The translations under genes and the position numbers were made by a program. The notes under the pieces were generated by a model that made no database searches, was not told where the DNA came from, and saw only the letters and a program-made list of their open reading frames with translations. Shown in pieces: positions 19,133 to 27,426 of a stretch of DNA of 64,000 nucleotides (position 1 is its first letter; every line of letters begins with the position of its first letter). The DNA comes from Bythopirellula polymerisocia (lineage in GTDB: Bacteria; Planctomycetota; Planctomycetia; Pirellulales; Lacipirellulaceae). The DNA is taken from the NCBI RefSeq assembly GCF_007860015.1, contig NZ_SJPS01000002.1, positions 496,898 to 560,897 on the forward strand, in the 5' to 3' direction.

Positions 19133-19879
19133 ATGGGCCGAGTCATTTGTATTGCCAATCAGAAAGGGGGAGTGGGCAAGACAACCACGGCCCTCAATCT
19201 GGCCACGCTGCTTGCTGTTGCCGGTCAGCGGACCTTACTCGTTGACCTGGATCCCCAGTGCAATGCCACGAGTGGATTGGGCCATAAGCCTTCGGCGCGC
19301 CATGCCTTGATCGATACACGCCCACTACGAGAGTCGTTTGTCACCACCGCCCAGGCCAACCTCTCGCTACTACCTGGGGCTCGCAGCTTCCAAGATGTCG
19401 ACGCCTTGGCCCACTCAACGGATAGTCAGTCGAGCATGCTAGCGACTCACCTTGCCGGCAGTCTTGGTTCATTCGACACCGTGTTGATCGACTGCCCCCC
19501 GTCATTGGGGCAACTGACGCGAACTGCCCTGGCGAGTGCTAGCGAAGTCTTGATGCCGATCCAATGCGAGTTTTTTGCGATGGAGGGCCTCACCCAGATG
19601 ATCGATGTAATCCGACAAGTGATGCAGCGGCCCAATAGCCGATTATCCTTTGGTGGGATTTTGCTCACAATGTACGACGCCAGCCTCGAACTGACCGCCG
19701 AGGTGGACCGAGAGGTGAGGGAGTTTTTTGGAGAAGTTGTCTTTCAAACTGTCATTCCACGCGATGTGGCCGTCTCGGAGGCTCCGAGTCACGGGTGCTC
19801 AGTGGTGGAATATTCTCCCCGTTCGCGGGGAGCACGTGCTTTTGTAGAACTTTGCCTGGAGGTAATGGACCGTGAATAA
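19133..19879 (+). CDS. parA: Chromosome partitioning ATPase ParA/Soj
   Basis: A deviant-Walker ATPase that forms nucleoid-bound dimers and drives segregation of ParB-parS complexes. At 248 residues it is the short chromosomal Soj type, without an N-terminal HTH. The deviant Walker A motif KGGVGKTT lies at residues 11-18, Walker A' (LLVDLDPQCNAT) near 37 and the Walker B segment DTVLIDCPPSLG near 117. Three parS sites lie immediately upstream, and parB overlaps the 3' end by 8 bases, so this is a complete parABS locus. Confidence 0.95.
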   Translation: MGRVICIANQKGGVGKTTTALNLATLLAVAGQRTLLVDLDPQCNATSGLGHKPSARHALIDTRPLRESFVTTAQANLSLLPGARSFQDVDALAHSTDSQSSMLATHLAGSLGSFDTVLIDCPPSLGQLTRTALASASEVLMPIQCEFFAMEGLTQMIDVIRQVMQRPNSRLSFGGILLTMYDASLELTAEVDREVREFFGEVVFQTVIPRDVAVSEAPSHGCSVVEYSPRSRGARAFVELCLEVMDRE

Positions 19880-20852
19880 AGATCGCCGATTAGGACGTGG
19901 CCTGGAAGCATTGCTGGGATTCTCTCCCGACAACGCTCCCACAAATCAGGAGCCTTCCTCCGAAGGAGGGCTGTCGATTTCAAACGGACATCAAGCAACC
20001 ATATCTGGTGAAGGCCAGCAATGGATCGATTTGGGACTAATCGATGCCAACCCTTATCAGCCGCGTCAGCAATTCGATGAAGCCGAGATTGCCGATCTTT
20101 GCGACAGTATTCGTACTCATGGTTTCTTGCAGCCCATCGTCGTCCGGCCGTTTGAAGGACGCTACCAGATCATCGCCGGTGAGCGTCGCCACCGGGCCGC
20201 GAATCTGGCTAATTGGCAGCAGGTTCCTGTGCTGATCCGTGAGGTGGAGGATCGGGAGTTGGCCGAGTTGGCCATCGTCGAGAACATCCAACGCAAGGAT
20301 CTCAATGCTCTGGAAAAAGCCGCGTCTTTTCAACGCTATATTCAAGAGTATGGATGCACCCAGGAAGAACTGGCCAGTCGAGTGAATATTGACCGTTCGA
20401 CCGTCGCCAACTTAATCCGGCTCTTAGAACTGCCCGAAGAGGTGAAGGGCATGATTTTGGCCGGTGAAATCAGCCAGGGCCACGGGCGGTCCTTGTTGCC
20501 TCTGGGTGACGACGTAGAGCAGATCGCCTTTGCCAAAAAAATCAGCCAGGAATCGCTTTCCGTCCGGGCAACCGAAAGGCTGGTCCAGGAACATATCGAA
20601 AATGCTGATGGGGAACAATTGACCATATTTTCGGGAGAAAAACCTGGCAAGCAGGTCGCGACACCATCGGGAACGAGTCATCTTACCCAGCTCGAAGAGC
20701 AACTGCGCCTCGCCCTGGGAACCAAAGTGGACCTCAAGCAGTCTGCCAAAGGGAAGGGGAAAATCACGATCCATTTCGCCAGCCACGAGGAATTTGACCG
20801 CCTTCGAGAACTTTTGTCGGGTTCGGAAGTGCCCTACCGCGAGGCAGGATAA
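19872..20852 (+). CDS. parB: Chromosome partitioning protein ParB/Spo0J
   Basis: A 326-residue parS-binding CTPase clamp. The N-terminal LGRGLEALLG segment is the ParA-interaction peptide. The CTP-binding ParB/sulfiredoxin domain contains PYQPRQQFD near residue 61 and GERRHRAA at 103-110. The HTH covers about residues 165-190 (TQEELASRVNIDRSTVANLIRLLELP), and a C-terminal dimerisation domain occupies the last ~50 residues. Translation starts at a GTG inside the parA 3' end, so the two are translationally coupled. Confidence 0.95.
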   Translation: MNKDRRLGRGLEALLGFSPDNAPTNQEPSSEGGLSISNGHQATISGEGQQWIDLGLIDANPYQPRQQFDEAEIADLCDSIRTHGFLQPIVVRPFEGRYQIIAGERRHRAANLANWQQVPVLIREVEDRELAELAIVENIQRKDLNALEKAASFQRYIQEYGCTQEELASRVNIDRSTVANLIRLLELPEEVKGMILAGEISQGHGRSLLPLGDDVEQIAFAKKISQESLSVRATERLVQEHIENADGEQLTIFSGEKPGKQVATPSGTSHLTQLEEQLRLALGTKVDLKQSAKGKGKITIHFASHEEFDRLRELLSGSEVPYREAG

Positions 20853-20937
20853 TATACATATGAACAGTATCGATTGCCGACTTGTTCGCCAGTCGGTATG
20901 ATCTGTGATCTCCGCTCAGCCCATGGCTGTCGGAAAA

Positions 20938-21012
20938 CGGGGCGTAGCTCAGCCTGGCTAGAGCGCCTGCTTTGGGAGCAGGAGGCCGCATGTTCGAATC
21001 ATGTCGCCCCGA
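20938..21012 (+). tRNA. tRNA-Pro (anticodon UGG)
   Basis: A complete cloverleaf. The acceptor arms CGGGGCG and CGCCCCG pair fully. The D arm is GCTC...GAGC, the anticodon stem is CCTGC/GCAGG with loop TTTGGGA (anticodon TGG), and the T arm is GCATG-TTCGAAT-CATGT. The discriminator base is A and CCA is not encoded. It lies 85 bases after parB and just before a truncated integrase gene, which makes its 3' end a candidate attachment site. Confidence 0.95.
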
Positions 21013-21088
21013 CTATTAGAAGAACCGCTGAATTCTAGATCGAATTACCTGCCGTCGGTAGGCAGTGCAGCCTGTTGTTTCGGAACTA

Positions 21089-21110
21089 CAAAACGGTAAT
21101 TACCGTTTTG
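21089..21110. repeat. 22-bp perfect palindrome before the integrase remnant
   Basis: CAAAACGGTAA is followed directly by its exact reverse complement. It lies 77 bases after the tRNA-Pro and 26 bases before the integrase ATG. With no loop, an A+T centre and no following T-run, it looks more like an operator or recombination core than a terminator. Function is inferred from position only. Confidence 0.55.
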
Positions 21111-21136
21111 GGATTCTAACCATAGGAGACTGCACT

Positions 21137-21604
21137 ATGCCTCGACTAACTAATTCTGTGCCGAAATATCGCAAGCATCAAGCGAGCGGACAGGCCGTTG
21201 TGACCCTAAACGGCCGCGATAATTATCTTGGCCCTCATGGTAGCAAAGCTAGCGGAATCGAATATGATCGACTGATTAGCGAATGGCTAGCTTGCAATCG
21301 AAACCCATTTGTCTCGGGCTCATCCAGCCTAACGGTGTCGAAACTCATTGCCAGATACTGGGTCTTCGCCCAAGGATTCTACAGGAAGAACGGTCAGCCA
21401 ACGAACGAAATAAGTGCCCTAAAATCCGCTCTGCGTCCCCTGAGAGAACTGTACGATCGTACTTCGGCTGTTGCATTTGGACCGTTGGCCTTGGAATCGG
21501 TGATGAATCGCATGGTCCTGCAAGGGAGACGGCTGACGGGAACAACTCAGGCAGCTATGCGCTGCTACAATGAGACAAATGATTGTGATACAACTTGCAG
21601 CTAA
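21137..21604 (+). pseudogene. Truncated planctomycete-type tyrosine recombinase (N-terminal part)
   Basis: The 155 codons encode only the N-terminal part of a site-specific integrase of a type I recognise in planctomycete genomes: the opening MPRLTNSVPKYRKH, the GQAVVTLNGRDNYLGPHG arm-binding region, YDRLISEWLA, and the KSALRPLRELY segment. Homology fades after about residue 125 and the frame ends soon after. The catalytic domain with its Arg-His-Arg-Tyr residues is absent. The start ATG is supported by CATAGGAG upstream. Position behind tRNA-Pro fits a relic of an element that integrated at the tRNA. Not expected to be active. Confidence 0.7.
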
Positions 21605-21679
21605 TGCTATGATCAAATCTGGTTTCTTTTTTAGAGGCCTAACTGAATGATGACACCATAGCTGCCATAGGACACCACA

Positions 21680-22546
21680 ATGTCAGAGATTCCTCTGTCG
21701 TCATTTCGAACTTTTGCTGACGGTCTTGACCATCCTGAAGGTGTCTCGCGTGGTCCCAATGGGCTGGTTTATGCAGGTGGTGAAGCAGGCCAAGTTTATA
21801 AAGTTCATTCAGACGGGACCGTGGATACGATTGCAACAACGGGTGGTTTCCTACTGGGGCTCTGCCTTGATGCGGAATCTAATGTTTTTGCTTGCGATAT
21901 CAAGCACAAAGCCGTTTTTCGAATAAGTCCCACTGGTGAGGTAGAGGTTTACTCCAATGGGACTACCGATCGCAAAATGGTGACCCCGAATTACCCCGTC
22001 TTCGACTCGCAAGGCAATTTGTTCGTTGCCGATTCTGGAAATTGGCATAAGAAGGATGGGTGTATCTATCGAATTCGACCGGGAGGGCCAACGGAAATCG
22101 CCAGTTACGAATTTGCAGAGTTTCCCAATGGCTTGGCAATTAGTCCCGATGCAAGTGAAATGTATGTCGCTTTATCCAACGTGCCGAGTGTCGCGAAAGC
22201 AAAGATCTTGCCTGACGGCAAGTTAGCGACACCGGAATTGGTTGTTGAGATGCCCGGTATCATACCAGACGGGTTGGCATTTGATGCCGAGGGGAGTCTT
22301 TATATTGCTTGCTACACTCCCGACATTATCTATCGCCACTCGTCCAACGGTGAACTAACCGTGTTCGCAGAAGATTGGGAAAGCACTACAATCTCTTCGC
22401 CAACCAATGTGACCTTTGTCGGTGAGCAATTGAAGACGATGGTAGTGGCTAGCCTTTCTCGCTGGCATTTAGCGTGTGCAAATGTTGAAGTAGCTGGTTG
22501 CCCCTTGCATTATCCAACCATTGGTAGAATTAAAGGCACGGCATGA
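21680..22546 (+). CDS. SMP-30/gluconolactonase family sugar lactonase
   Basis: A 288-residue six-bladed beta-propeller of the SMP-30/LRE family, whose members hydrolyse aldonolactones with a bound divalent cation. Recognisable blades include GLDHPEGVSRGPNG with the conserved Glu ligand near residue 20, the GGFLLGLCLDAE segment, FPNGLAISPDA with the Asn ligand, and MPGIIPDGLAFDAEGSLYIA with the catalytic Asp. There is no signal peptide, so it is cytoplasmic. It converges on the SDR gene of the sugar operon. In context it would open the lactone made by a sugar dehydrogenase. The exact sugar cannot be read from sequence. Confidence 0.85.
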   Translation: MSEIPLSSFRTFADGLDHPEGVSRGPNGLVYAGGEAGQVYKVHSDGTVDTIATTGGFLLGLCLDAESNVFACDIKHKAVFRISPTGEVEVYSNGTTDRKMVTPNYPVFDSQGNLFVADSGNWHKKDGCIYRIRPGGPTEIASYEFAEFPNGLAISPDASEMYVALSNVPSVAKAKILPDGKLATPELVVEMPGIIPDGLAFDAEGSLYIACYTPDIIYRHSSNGELTVFAEDWESTTISSPTNVTFVGEQLKTMVVASLSRWHLACANVEVAGCPLHYPTIGRIKGTA

Positions 22547-22608
22547 ACGAAGAAAGGCAGGCTCCTCGCGAATCCTTGAAGTTCCACAAAGCCTCGACCT
22601 CTCCCTCA

Positions 22609-23349
22609 CTAGATACAACAGCCCCCATCGATAATACTCACAGTACCGGTTGTGAACGCAGACTCATCTGAAGCGAGGTACACTGCGAGTTCAGCGACCT
22701 CTTCGGGCTTGCCAAGCCGTCCCATTGGTTGCCGATCGACGAAAGAGGCGAACGCACTCTCAAAATCGCCTTGAGCGGCAATTCTTTCTTCCAGCGACGG
22801 GCTATGAATTGTGCCGGGACAAATCGCATTGCAACGAATCCCTTGCTTCACAAAATCGACTGCAATTGATTTGGTGAGTCCGATTACAGCTGCTTTACTC
22901 GCTCCGTAAGCGAATCGATTAGGAAAGCCTTTAATGCTGGATGCGACACTGGATATATTTATGATGTTTCCTTTTCCGGCAGCCAGCATGGCTGGAAGAA
23001 AACTCTTGATTGTGAGAAACATGGACGTGACGTTGATGTCAAATGTGTTGCTCCAATCGGTGTCGTCACATTCCAAGACGGTTCCGTCATGAACGTATCC
23101 TGCACAATTCAACAGGATGTCGATAGTTCCCACTTCACCCGCGAGCTTTCCAATTGCCTTCTTATCTCTTACGTCAAGCTGGAAAAGCTCCAAGCAGGGT
23201 TCTTGATTCTTCAGAGTATCGAGTAATTCCGTGCTAAGGTCTGTTGCAACAACGGAAGCTCCTTCACGGCACAATGCTAAAGCAGCTGCCTTGCCAATAC
23301 CTTGCCCTGCAGCCGTGATGAATACTTTCTTTCCAGCGAGTCGATTCAT
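22609..23349 (-). CDS. SDR oxidoreductase, 2-keto-3-deoxy-fuconate/rhamnonate dehydrogenase-like
   Basis: A 246-residue classical short-chain dehydrogenase with the NAD-binding TAAGQGIG motif (residues 12-19), NCAG near 81, the catalytic Ser in NISSVASS and YGASK near 148. The sequence closely resembles the group containing human BDH2/DHRS6 and bacterial 2-keto-3-deoxy-L-fuconate dehydrogenases, including IRCNAICPGTIHSPSLEERI and the IIDGG ending. I therefore infer oxidation of a 2-keto-3-deoxy-sugar acid at C4. It is the last gene of the five-gene minus-strand operon, 46 bases after the UxuA-like gene. Confidence 0.8.
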   Translation of the reverse strand: MNRLAGKKVFITAAGQGIGKAAALALCREGASVVATDLSTELLDTLKNQEPCLELFQLDVRDKKAIGKLAGEVGTIDILLNCAGYVHDGTVLECDDTDWSNTFDINVTSMFLTIKSFLPAMLAAGKGNIINISSVASSIKGFPNRFAYGASKAAVIGLTKSIAVDFVKQGIRCNAICPGTIHSPSLEERIAAQGDFESAFASFVDRQPMGRLGKPEEVAELAVYLASDESAFTTGTVSIIDGGCCI

Positions 23350-23395
23350 AAGAGCAGTCCCGAATTGATTCTTGTTACGCCATGTTCATACGGCA

Positions 23396-24364
23396 CTATG
23401 AAGCTGGTTTTCCAAACACTGCTTCCATCAAGCCTTTTAAGTAGCCAATGGCAAAGGTATGACCGTACATACCATAGCCGTCGTAGGAGCCTGATTCCGT
23501 AGCGAGAAGTGGCACATGATCCACACGGATGAACCCCCGATAGTCGATGTCACGATACGTGCTAATAACGTCCAACATGTCGTTCGATCCATTATCGGGA
23601 AAGGTCTCGTAGAAATCAGTGGGCGTTCCCTGAATGTCGCGGAAATGCACAAAATGAATGCGCTCTTTAAAATGGCGAATGGTGTTTGGCAAGTCGGCTC
23701 CCATTTCGGCAAAGCAACCTTGGCAAAGCGTTAAGCCATTGACAGGCGAATCGACAATACTGAGCAGTCGATCAAAGTGTTCCACGGACCTCATGACGCG
23801 GGCTAAACTACAAAGAGGTGAAAGGGGTGGGTCATCTGGATGCATCGCCAGCAAAACCTCTTCTTGCTCGGCAACTGGTACGACGCGTTTTAAAAAGTAT
23901 TCAATATTGTCCCACATTTGCTCGTCAGTAGTGGGCTGCTCATTGTGAGCAATATCTTCCTCGCGCAGATCAATCTTGCGATATTGGCTCGTTAATGCAC
24001 CGCCGCGTTCTTCGAATGCCATTGATGTACGCACAACCATTGCAGCGCTGGTTACTTGGGGCATGAAGTTATAGCATAAGACTCGGATCCCTAATTGTCC
24101 CATGTGTTGAATCGATTGGATGTATTGGTGGATTTGTCGGTCTCGACCTTCCTTACCAAGTACGATTTGGTCTATTGGCGGCCCTCCCTCAATCACAGCA
24201 AGGCGGAGACCGCAGTTCTCAATCAGGTCTTTTGTCGCCGAAAGTTCGTCAAGCGTACTGGGCATGCCTTGCATGCTATAGTAGACGAAATCTTCGACAC
24301 CAAGCTGCTTGAGTAGCTTTAAGTTCGTTTTATTAAGATGCTTAGCAACTCCAGCAATTTGCAT
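23396..24364 (-). CDS. UxuA-like mannonate dehydratase family protein
   Basis: A 322-residue member of the UxuA family (xylose-isomerase-like TIM barrel), which dehydrates D-mannonate to 2-keto-3-deoxygluconate. Family hallmarks are MHPDDPP near residue 194, the Cys ligand in LTLCQGCFAEMG near 233, the HFVHFRDIQGT motif near 258, the RVDHVP segment near 300 and GHTFAIGYLKGLMEA near the C-terminus. It is somewhat shorter than E. coli UxuA (about 394). It sits between two SDR genes. Either it handles mannonate, or it serves as the aldonate dehydratase of a deoxy-sugar route, since no enolase-type dehydratase is seen in the cluster. Confidence 0.82.
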   Translation of the reverse strand: MQIAGVAKHLNKTNLKLLKQLGVEDFVYYSMQGMPSTLDELSATKDLIENCGLRLAVIEGGPPIDQIVLGKEGRDRQIHQYIQSIQHMGQLGIRVLCYNFMPQVTSAAMVVRTSMAFEERGGALTSQYRKIDLREEDIAHNEQPTTDEQMWDNIEYFLKRVVPVAEQEEVLLAMHPDDPPLSPLCSLARVMRSVEHFDRLLSIVDSPVNGLTLCQGCFAEMGADLPNTIRHFKERIHFVHFRDIQGTPTDFYETFPDNGSNDMLDVISTYRDIDYRGFIRVDHVPLLATESGSYDGYGMYGHTFAIGYLKGLMEAVFGKPAS

Positions 24365-24396
24365 AGCGCGAACTCCTCTTAGTTCAAGATATCCAC

Positions 24397-25194
24397 TCAG
24401 TCACGAACGCTTGCTCCGATTTCCAAGCCAATTCCGCCATCGATTCGAATTGCCTGTCCAGTGATAAAAGAGGATAAATTGCTGAGGAGATAGGCCACCA
24501 ACTGCGCAACTTCCAATGGTTCCGCGATTCGTTTCATGAGGTACATGTCGCGACATTCCTGCAAGATCGCTTCCTTGTCGGAGACATCAGCAATGGCGTC
24601 GGCCAACATGGGAGTATCGACCGTGCCAGGACAAATGGCGTTGCATCGAATCGTAGGAGCATGGTCGACGGCGATCGCCCTGGACAGGCCGATGATGCCC
24701 GCCTTGCTCGCACAATACGCTGCGACCCGCTGCTGACTCATGAAACTTTGAACGCTTGCGACGTTGACAATGGCACCTTTGCCTGCTGAGAGCATGTAAG
24801 GTATTACTTCACGAGCACATAAAAAATACGATTTTAGGTTGACATCCAGAATGCGATCCCACTGCTGATCGGTTGTTTCTGTCACCGTTCCGTAGTGGCT
24901 GATGCCCGCATTGTTCACAAGCAACGTTGGCGAACCAAGATCCTCGGCAACCTTCTTGACCGTCTCATGAACCAGGGAAGATTTGCTCACGTCCAGTCCA
25001 TAGGACATGACATTCGGTCCGATCGTGGCAGCCAAAGAGTTGCCAGCCTCTTTGTCGAGATCTAAGCAAGCGACATTGGCTCCTTGCTCGGCAAGGAATT
25101 GAACACACGCAGCACCGATTCCCTTCGCGCCACCTGTTACAATGGCGGTTTTTCCGGAGAGTCCTGGGTAGGCATCGTTCACCATGTTATTCAT
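24397..25194 (-). CDS. SDR family dehydrogenase, probable sugar dehydrogenase
   Basis: A 265-residue classical SDR with TGGAKGIG at residues 20-27, NNAG near 93, the catalytic Ser in NVASVQS and YCASK near 161. The Asp after the second beta strand (CLDLD) predicts NAD preference. The start overlaps the stop of the upstream glycosidase-like gene by 8 bases, so the two are translationally coupled. In the operon it is the natural candidate for the first step, oxidising the free sugar to the lactone, but related SDRs act on many alcohols and the substrate is inferred only from context. Confidence 0.78.
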   Translation of the reverse strand: MNNMVNDAYPGLSGKTAIVTGGAKGIGAACVQFLAEQGANVACLDLDKEAGNSLAATIGPNVMSYGLDVSKSSLVHETVKKVAEDLGSPTLLVNNAGISHYGTVTETTDQQWDRILDVNLKSYFLCAREVIPYMLSAGKGAIVNVASVQSFMSQQRVAAYCASKAGIIGLSRAIAVDHAPTIRCNAICPGTVDTPMLADAIADVSDKEAILQECRDMYLMKRIAEPLEVAQLVAYLLSNLSSFITGQAIRIDGGIGLEIGASVRD

Positions 25195-27412
25195 CCTGAA
25201 AGCGATAGCTCACGCCATCACTATCGCTGGAGATATCGAGCAATTTGCCGTCGAATGAAACATTCAAGAGCTTTCCTTCGAATCCACGATCGGTGTCGGC
25301 TTCAAAAAGTGACAGTTCTTGGTCTGCTTGAGGGCGGAAACCGAAAAGGGTGCCAATAATCATCTCGGCAAAGGCGCCTCCGCCAACACTTTCACGCATG
25401 CAGGCCCCTCGCATGGCAATTCGAACAGGTGCGTCGTGATCAGCGCGATGCTCACCGTAGAACTCGCGCGATTGGCCGTATACGCCTTCATACAGTACGT
25501 CCTGAGTGTCGCACAGGAAATTGAAAGCGGGACCCCAAGCACCTAGAATGCACATAGTTTCTGCAGTCAGCGCGGGCCAGGCATCGTAGGCACCCATTGG
25601 ACCATGATCGGGTCGATCCGACTCGGCAGCCGCTTTGTCTAAAGGCGACATTGCTCTCATCCAGTGATCTGTCACAAGTTCCCGTTCTACGAATTCGACC
25701 ATTTCTTCTTTCATCTGAGGAGTGAGATCATCGGGCATAAACCGACCAATACATACAAAGTCGTAGCAATGCCTAAGCTCAACGCGATCACCATTGCGAT
25801 GCAATGCATACCAGACACCGTCCCCCGATTTATACAGATCAAGTACAGCTTGGGCAAATTGGTCTGCCCAATTGCGCAATTCGGCAGCACGTTTCGTGTT
25901 TCCTCGTTGCTCGTAGAAGTCAGCCGTAGTACGCATCATCCACACATTTGCCGCGTTGAAAGAGGGGACGCGATGGACATAAGCGGGTGCGCATTCTAGT
26001 AGATTCCTGTTTTCGCCATAGTCGGCTAGCATCACGCTCTTGTCTCGCTGCAACTTCTTCCAGTTGGTCGCCAAGGAGTCGAGGTGCTCCAAGACCGTCT
26101 TGTCGCCGACCTTTTCGTCAAGAAAGGCAACGTCGCCTGTCGTATTCAGATACTCACTCACAAAGGTGAAGATGGTCGAATCGTTTGCCGCGTACCAGCC
26201 CTCCCATTGATGGCCATCGTCCATGCCATATACGGGCCCTTTATGAGGATCGCAGGAGAGAAAGATCTTCACATGCTCTTTCATGGCTTTCGGCTCAAGC
26301 AGTGCAAAAACCTTGGACCACATCGACGTGTCCCAGAAAAAAACGACTCCTTTGTCCCTTTCCCCACTGGTGACAAAGACACGGTCGCACATCGCCATGT
26401 TGGTGCGGTGCAATACCAGCAAAGTGAGAATACTTCGATAATAAATGTCGCTTAGCTTATCGTTGGTTGTAATCAAAGTGGGAAGGTTGCCTGAGAAATG
26501 ACCATTACCGGGAGCAAATACATCGTTCCAGCGTTCTTCCCAATGAGATTTGACGGCCTGCCACGACTTTTCAAAGTCAGCAGCCCAGGCAGAGGCCTGC
26601 TTCACGACTTCTTGAGAGGGAAATTCCCCGTTATTTTGCCCGTGTGCCATGACTAGATGCAGCATAGTCGACTCGTCCGGTTTTAGGACTCGGTTCCAGC
26701 TCGCTTCGATGGCTTCTGGAAGTTCTCGAATCTTATCTGGCGTGTCGGCGAAAGCATGAACCATTTCCAGTGTCGTCTTAGTGCCTTCCGACTCCGGAGT
26801 AGAGTCGCCAAACGCATGCGCTGTCTCGAGTTTAGGATCATTGGACTCGTATGCTACTAGTGCGTCTTTGGTTTCAGCCAGCCTGACCCCAGGAATTTCC
26901 AGTGCGAGATCTACCGACCGCTCCTTGTCCGAACTATTGGTCACAAGTATTTCGTAAAAAAGCCCTGAACCTTCGAATTCCATGCGAACGGTGGTCTCGA
27001 AATCGAGGCCGTCGATGCTGCATCGCCGTACGGCTTGGTAAGGATACCAACGGCAATCAGTTGTTTCGCATTCGCTACCATTGACCCTTAATTGCAGGAG
27101 AGGCAAGGTTAGATAACGAAACCAGCGTGGACCAGTAGGCCAATCAAACAACTGGCCATCCGGATTGTAATTGACACCGATAAGGTCAGGGGCGCAGGCC
27201 GCCATATCATGAAAGTTATGGAGCGACGGCATGTGGGCGAGTTCGTCCACTTCGAGCCACTCACTCGCCATCTCGTCAATGCTTGGAATTGCCGATTGGT
27301 TGCCTCTTGTTTCAGCAGAGCCATCGGATAGCAATTGAGAAAACGAAGAGATGGAAATAGAGATTATAAGAAGTAGCTGTTTCAAGCTCCGAGGGGAAAT
27401 GAGAAAAAACAT
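25187..27412 (-). CDS. Exported six-hairpin glycosidase-like protein
   Basis: A 741-residue protein with an N-terminal hydrophobic signal (about residues 8-28), so it is exported to the periplasm or surface. An N-terminal beta-sandwich-like part (about 50-270) precedes an (alpha/alpha)6-toroid-like region whose motifs FFWDTSMW near 358, a DGHQWEGWYAAND segment near 400 and MGAYDAWPALTAE near 630 recall six-hairpin glycosidases such as GH63-like or GH15-like enzymes. I cannot name the GH family. It probably releases the sugar that the rest of the operon oxidises. Downstream SDR is coupled by overlap; the isomerase-like gene lies 14 bases upstream. Confidence 0.65.
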   Translation of the reverse strand: MFFLISPRSLKQLLLIISISISSFSQLLSDGSAETRGNQSAIPSIDEMASEWLEVDELAHMPSLHNFHDMAACAPDLIGVNYNPDGQLFDWPTGPRWFRYLTLPLLQLRVNGSECETTDCRWYPYQAVRRCSIDGLDFETTVRMEFEGSGLFYEILVTNSSDKERSVDLALEIPGVRLAETKDALVAYESNDPKLETAHAFGDSTPESEGTKTTLEMVHAFADTPDKIRELPEAIEASWNRVLKPDESTMLHLVMAHGQNNGEFPSQEVVKQASAWAADFEKSWQAVKSHWEERWNDVFAPGNGHFSGNLPTLITTNDKLSDIYYRSILTLLVLHRTNMAMCDRVFVTSGERDKGVVFFWDTSMWSKVFALLEPKAMKEHVKIFLSCDPHKGPVYGMDDGHQWEGWYAANDSTIFTFVSEYLNTTGDVAFLDEKVGDKTVLEHLDSLATNWKKLQRDKSVMLADYGENRNLLECAPAYVHRVPSFNAANVWMMRTTADFYEQRGNTKRAAELRNWADQFAQAVLDLYKSGDGVWYALHRNGDRVELRHCYDFVCIGRFMPDDLTPQMKEEMVEFVERELVTDHWMRAMSPLDKAAAESDRPDHGPMGAYDAWPALTAETMCILGAWGPAFNFLCDTQDVLYEGVYGQSREFYGEHRADHDAPVRIAMRGACMRESVGGGAFAEMIIGTLFGFRPQADQELSLFEADTDRGFEGKLLNVSFDGKLLDISSDSDGVSYRFQDE

Positions 27413-27426
27413 GGTTTGTCCATCTT

